Program-made: the position numbers and the translations under genes
Notes under the pieces: generated by a model
The model's database searches: none
Told to the model about the DNA's origin: nothing
The model's input: the letters and a program-made list of their open reading frames with translations, nothing else
Origin: JBLMYQ01 sp050260055
GTDB lineage: Bacteria; Bacillota; Clostridia; Acetivibrionales; UBA4821
Length of the DNA: 64,000 nt
Reading direction: 5' to 3'
Assembly (NCBI GenBank): GCA_050260055.1
Contig: JBLNBO010000020.1
Coordinates: forward strand, 1 to 64,000
In this document: piece after piece, positions 61,182 through 64,000 of the stretch
Layout: each line of letters opens with the position of its first letter
Position numbering within the stretch: position 1 is the first letter of the stretch

Positions 61182-62009
61182 TTATTTTGGTTTTAATACT
61201 ATAACTTCTTCAAGTTTCTTAAAATCAACCGTCGGCTCAATAACAGCATATCTTACAGCCTTAGGCTGTTCATTGTCGATTTTTTTAACCTTGCCAATCA
61301 ATATTTCAGGAGGATATATGCCGCCAATTCCAGAAGTTTCAACAATATCTCCATCTGCTATCTGTACACCAACAGGTATGTAAAGCATTTTTATAAGCCC
61401 ATTCTCTTTAAGTTTCAAATCGCCGCGCAATATAACTAAATCTCTCGTTTTTGTGAGCCGCCCGCTTACCGAACTCCCGCTATCTATTATAGACATTACT
61501 TTTGAAGATGATGGACCAGCAGATACGACCTGTCCAACCACTCCCTTTGGTGTAACAACTGCCATATTATAATTAATCCCATCATTTGTTCCTTTATCTA
61601 TTGTAAAAATATTAAACCAGTTCCCGGATTCCTTCGCGATTATCCTGCAAGTAATCATGCTATAGTTCTCATATTTACCTTTTACGTCCAGAATATCTCT
61701 TAGCCTTTGGTTTTCGTATTCAAGGCCTGCTAATTTTCTGTTTTGTTCTTCAAGCTGAACTATTTTTACTTTAAGGTTTTTATTCTCATCTGTAAGAACT
61801 TTTGCATCATTAAAATATCCACGAGTATCTTGGACATTTTTTGCAACATAATTAAACCCTTTTTGAATTGGGGTATATACATAACTAATAGCTTTTTCAT
61901 AAAATGAAATGCTTGCTCGACTTTTAGATGTATACGCAAGCGCAACGAGACTGGCAATTGTAATAATAACCAGCCAAAATATTTTGTTCTTAAAAGCCCG
62001 GGTTAACAC
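61182..62009 (-). CDS. mreC: MreC, elongasome scaffold
   Basis: A 275-residue bitopic protein: one N-terminal membrane helix, a coiled coil (LVALEEQN-type, residues about 70-100) and a C-terminal beta domain (MAVVTPKGVVGQVVSAG, IADGDIVETSGIGGIYPPEILIG). It links MreB to PBP2/RodA. GTG start after AGGGGGAG. Between mreB and mreD. Confidence 0.94.
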   Translation of the reverse strand: MLTRAFKNKIFWLVIITIASLVALAYTSKSRASISFYEKAISYVYTPIQKGFNYVAKNVQDTRGYFNDAKVLTDENKNLKVKIVQLEEQNRKLAGLEYENQRLRDILDVKGKYENYSMITCRIIAKESGNWFNIFTIDKGTNDGINYNMAVVTPKGVVGQVVSAGPSSSKVMSIIDSGSSVSGRLTKTRDLVILRGDLKLKENGLIKMLYIPVGVQIADGDIVETSGIGGIYPPEILIGKVKKIDNEQPKAVRYAVIEPTVDFKKLEEVIVLKPK

Positions 62010-62111
62010 GTATAGCTCCCCCTCATAGTCAATTTAAAATTGACAATTTATAATTTACGATTAAACCCATTAAATATCTGTTTGAAAATTCATTATGTTC
62101 CGTTAATAATA

Positions 62112-63134
62112 TTATCTGAGCTTTTTGGGTGAAATCAGTACTCTTCTAAGAGTTTCTATCTCGTCTAAAACCTTTCCAGCGCCAAGCGCCACGCAGTCAA
62201 GCGGCCTATCCGCTATATTAACCGGCATTCCGGTTTCTTCATTTATCAACCTATCCAATCCGCTTAGCATTGCCCCTCCGCCGGTAAGCATTATCCCTCT
62301 ATCCATAATATCTGCAGCTAATTCTGGCGGTGTTTTTTCTAATGTAAGTTTAATCGCATCAATAATTGCGTTAACTGGCTCTCTAAGGGCCTCAAGTATT
62401 TCTGTTGAAGAAATATCAATATTCTTTGGAAGTCCAGTCAATAAATCTCTTCCCCTTATTTCCATCCATTCTTCTTTCATTCTTGGGAAAGCACACCCTA
62501 TAGATATTTTGATCTCTTCAGCAGTTCTTTCACCAATCATAAGATTGTATTCTCTTTTTATATAATTAACAATTGCGTCATCAAGCTCATCTCCGGCAAT
62601 TCTCAACGATTTGCTTGTTACAATCCCACCAAGAGAAATTACAGCAACTTCACTTGTGCCACCACCAATATCAACAACCATGCTTCCAGATGGCTCTCCC
62701 ACAGGGAGATTGGCCCCAATTGCTGCAGCCATTGGTTCTTCCATTAAGTACGCTTCACGGGCACCAGCAGAATATGTAGCTTCTTCAACAGCTCTTTTTT
62801 CAACCTCTGTAACACCTGAAGGCACACAAACAACAACTTTTGGCTTTGATATTATATTAACATGAGCTACCTTTTTAATAAAATGTTTTAGCATGGCCTG
62901 GGTAACATCAAAATCTGCAATTACGCCGTCTTTAAGAGGCCTGATGGCAACAATATTTCCGGGTGTTCTTCCAATCATTTCTTTGGCCTCATGCCCTACT
63001 GCTAAAACCTCCATATTCTTTTTGTTAATTGCAACAACTGAAGGTTCTCTAATAACAATTCCTCTGTTTTTCACATGCACCAAAGTGTTAGCAGTGCCAA
63101 GGTCAATACCAATATCCTTTGAAAAAAAACTCAT
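62112..63134 (-). CDS. mreB: MreB, actin-like shape protein
   Basis: A 340-residue actin homologue that forms membrane filaments guiding wall synthesis. Has DIGIDLGTANTLVHVKNRG, PSGVTEVEKRAVEEA and VVDIGGGTSEVAV. First gene of the mreBCD-mrdA-min set. A paralogue (Mbl) is at 30.6-31.6 kb. ATG start after GGGAG. Confidence 0.97.
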   Translation of the reverse strand: MSFFSKDIGIDLGTANTLVHVKNRGIVIREPSVVAINKKNMEVLAVGHEAKEMIGRTPGNIVAIRPLKDGVIADFDVTQAMLKHFIKKVAHVNIISKPKVVVCVPSGVTEVEKRAVEEATYSAGAREAYLMEEPMAAAIGANLPVGEPSGSMVVDIGGGTSEVAVISLGGIVTSKSLRIAGDELDDAIVNYIKREYNLMIGERTAEEIKISIGCAFPRMKEEWMEIRGRDLLTGLPKNIDISSTEILEALREPVNAIIDAIKLTLEKTPPELAADIMDRGIMLTGGGAMLSGLDRLINEETGMPVNIADRPLDCVALGAGKVLDEIETLRRVLISPKKLR

Positions 63135-63186
63135 TTTTTATCTCCCTTTCCAAATTCTTATCCGGCTTGTCCGGTTATTTTTGTTA

Positions 63187-63885
63187 TTAAATCAGATTTT
63201 TTTCTTTGAAGCTTACAAAAATTCCATCCCCGATTATTATATGATCAAGCATCTTTATGCCTAATGTCTGTGCACCACCAGCAATCTTTTTTGTAAATAA
63301 TATATCTTCCTTACTTGGTTGGGGGTCGCCGCTGGGGTGATTATGTACAAGTATTATTCCTGCAGCCCCGCTTCTAACTGCTTCCTTGAAAACTTCTCTC
63401 GCTTCAATTGCAGAAGTATTAAGTCCTCCTAATGCAGCTACATGTGTTTTAAGAACAGTGTTTTTTGAATTCAATACTAAAACCCTTAATTCTTCCTGCT
63501 TTAAGCATCTCATTTCCTGCATAACAATCCGTGAAACATCTTCAGGAGTAGTAACTACTACCCTGCCGTTTTTACGGTTTGCGTACAATCTATTAGAAAG
63601 CTCAACAATTGCCTTTATTTGTATAGCCTTTACTTTCCCTATACCTTTTATACTTTGCAGTTCCTCAAATGCAATGCTGTTTAAAAAAGTAAGGCCTTCA
63701 GATTCCTCATCCAATTTTAGAAGCCTTTGAGCTACACCTAACGAAGTTTCTTCTTTTGTACCCGTTTTTATAATTATTGCCAATAATTCAGCATTTGATA
63801 ATGCTTGTGCGCCATATTTAACAAGTCTTTCATAAGGCCTCTCATCCTCAGGAATATCCTTAATTCTCAATCTTTCAACTGTCAT
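63187..63885 (-). CDS. radC: RadC-family JAMM protein
   Basis: A 232-residue protein with an N-terminal helix-hairpin-helix (IKGIGKVKAIQIKAI) and a JAB/JAMM domain with zinc ligands HNHPSGDPQPSKED. The role is uncertain despite the historical DNA-repair name. The order maf-radC-mreB matches Firmicutes. ATG start with a weak ribosome binding site. Confidence 0.95.
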   Translation of the reverse strand: MTVERLRIKDIPEDERPYERLVKYGAQALSNAELLAIIIKTGTKEETSLGVAQRLLKLDEESEGLTFLNSIAFEELQSIKGIGKVKAIQIKAIVELSNRLYANRKNGRVVVTTPEDVSRIVMQEMRCLKQEELRVLVLNSKNTVLKTHVAALGGLNTSAIEAREVFKEAVRSGAAGIILVHNHPSGDPQPSKEDILFTKKIAGGAQTLGIKMLDHIIIGDGIFVSFKEKNLI

Positions 63886-63924
63886 ATGTTAATTACACAT
63901 CCTATTTTATTATTAGATCCCAAT

Positions 63925-63961
63925 TCACCCCTTGTCCCTCAATGCTTAAAAGAGGGTGAGG
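63925..63961. repeat. CCCTC-type inverted element upstream of radC
   Basis: The minus strand reads ACCCTCACCCTCTTTTAAG, then CATTGAGGGACAAGGGGTGA. Similar to the element at 61.14 kb. It lies in the gap between radC and the maf-like gene. Confidence 0.45.
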
Positions 63962-63963
63962 GT

Positions 63964-63999
63964 TTATAAAATATTAATTCCAAATTCTTTTAACATACC
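63964..63999 (-). CDS. maf: Maf-like protein, last 11 codons only (cut by window)
   Basis: The frame reads GMLKEFGINIL then stop at 63966-63964. This matches the usual C-terminal tail of Maf/YhdE nucleotide pyrophosphatases, and maf is commonly upstream of radC-mreB. The evidence is short, so this is a contextual call. Confidence 0.5.
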   Translation of the reverse strand, partial: GMLKEFGINIL

Positions 64000-64000
64000 A

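Noticed and set aside
1..64000. CRISPR arrays, tRNA or rRNA genes, transposases, prophage genes
   Set aside because: No regular repeat-spacer pattern, no cloverleaf or rRNA core sequence and no transposase or integrase motif was found on either strand.

Overview
The window is AT-rich chromosomal DNA of an endospore-forming, anaerobic-type Firmicute, most likely a Clostridia member. Supporting signs are a full clostridial dcw cluster with a SpoVD-like PBP, spoIIQ, spoIIID-mbl, spoIVFA-spoIVFB, a Spo0E-like phosphatase, Veg, MinCDE with MinE, a two-subunit class I fumarase, a T-box in front of alaS, CtsR boxes, an SLH-anchored surface protein and strong AGGAGG ribosome binding sites. I cannot name the species. 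Almost every gene lies on the minus strand, so the window reads biologically from right to left. Only phoH and two small genes are on the plus strand. I see no rRNA, tRNA, CRISPR array, transposase or prophage.

Layout in plus coordinates. 1-10.7 kb: dcw cluster (mraZ, rsmH, ftsL-like, spoVD-like, murE, murF, mraY, ftsW/spoVE, partial murG), driven by a promoter with a triple MraZ operator. 10.8-23.2 kb: spo0E-like gene, lgt, two M16 peptidases, a VWA protein, yqeY-rpsU, hinT, an HD-GYP protein, a short alaS under a T-box, a small lipoprotein, a DnaJ-like gene and hsp20 with two CtsR boxes. 23.3-28.5 kb: a giant gingipain-like S-layer protein. 28.6-30.5 kb: fumarase genes with a structured 445-bp spacer. 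30.6-35.1 kb: mbl, spoIIID, spoIIQ, veg and divergent phoH. 35.1-41.6 kb: recJ followed by a likely membrane-lipid operon (HAD phosphatase, Tes-like radical SAM enzyme, ICMT-like, DUF4395, second Lgt-like, small membrane protein). 41.7-47.4 kb: a lipoprotein with a structured leader, then a three-gene AddAB-like helicase/nuclease operon. 47.4-53.0 kb: membrane protein, WG-repeat protein, PiT/DUF47 phosphate uptake pair, MscS channel and two small unknowns. 53.1-64.0 kb: spoIVFB, spoIVFA, rodA, minE, minD, minC, mrdA, mreD, mreC, mreB, radC and the tail of a maf-like gene.

The window carries the two great morphogenesis loci of the cell: the dcw septal/peptidoglycan cluster and the mre-min-rodA elongation/division-site cluster. 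Sporulation genes are embedded in both. The most unusual content is the radical SAM/Lgt-like lipid operon, the split helicase-nuclease operon, the RNA-like spacer inside the fumarase operon, the structured leader of the 41.9-kb lipoprotein, a repetitive A-rich spacer inside the dcw operon, and a PBP2 gene whose best start codon is ATA.
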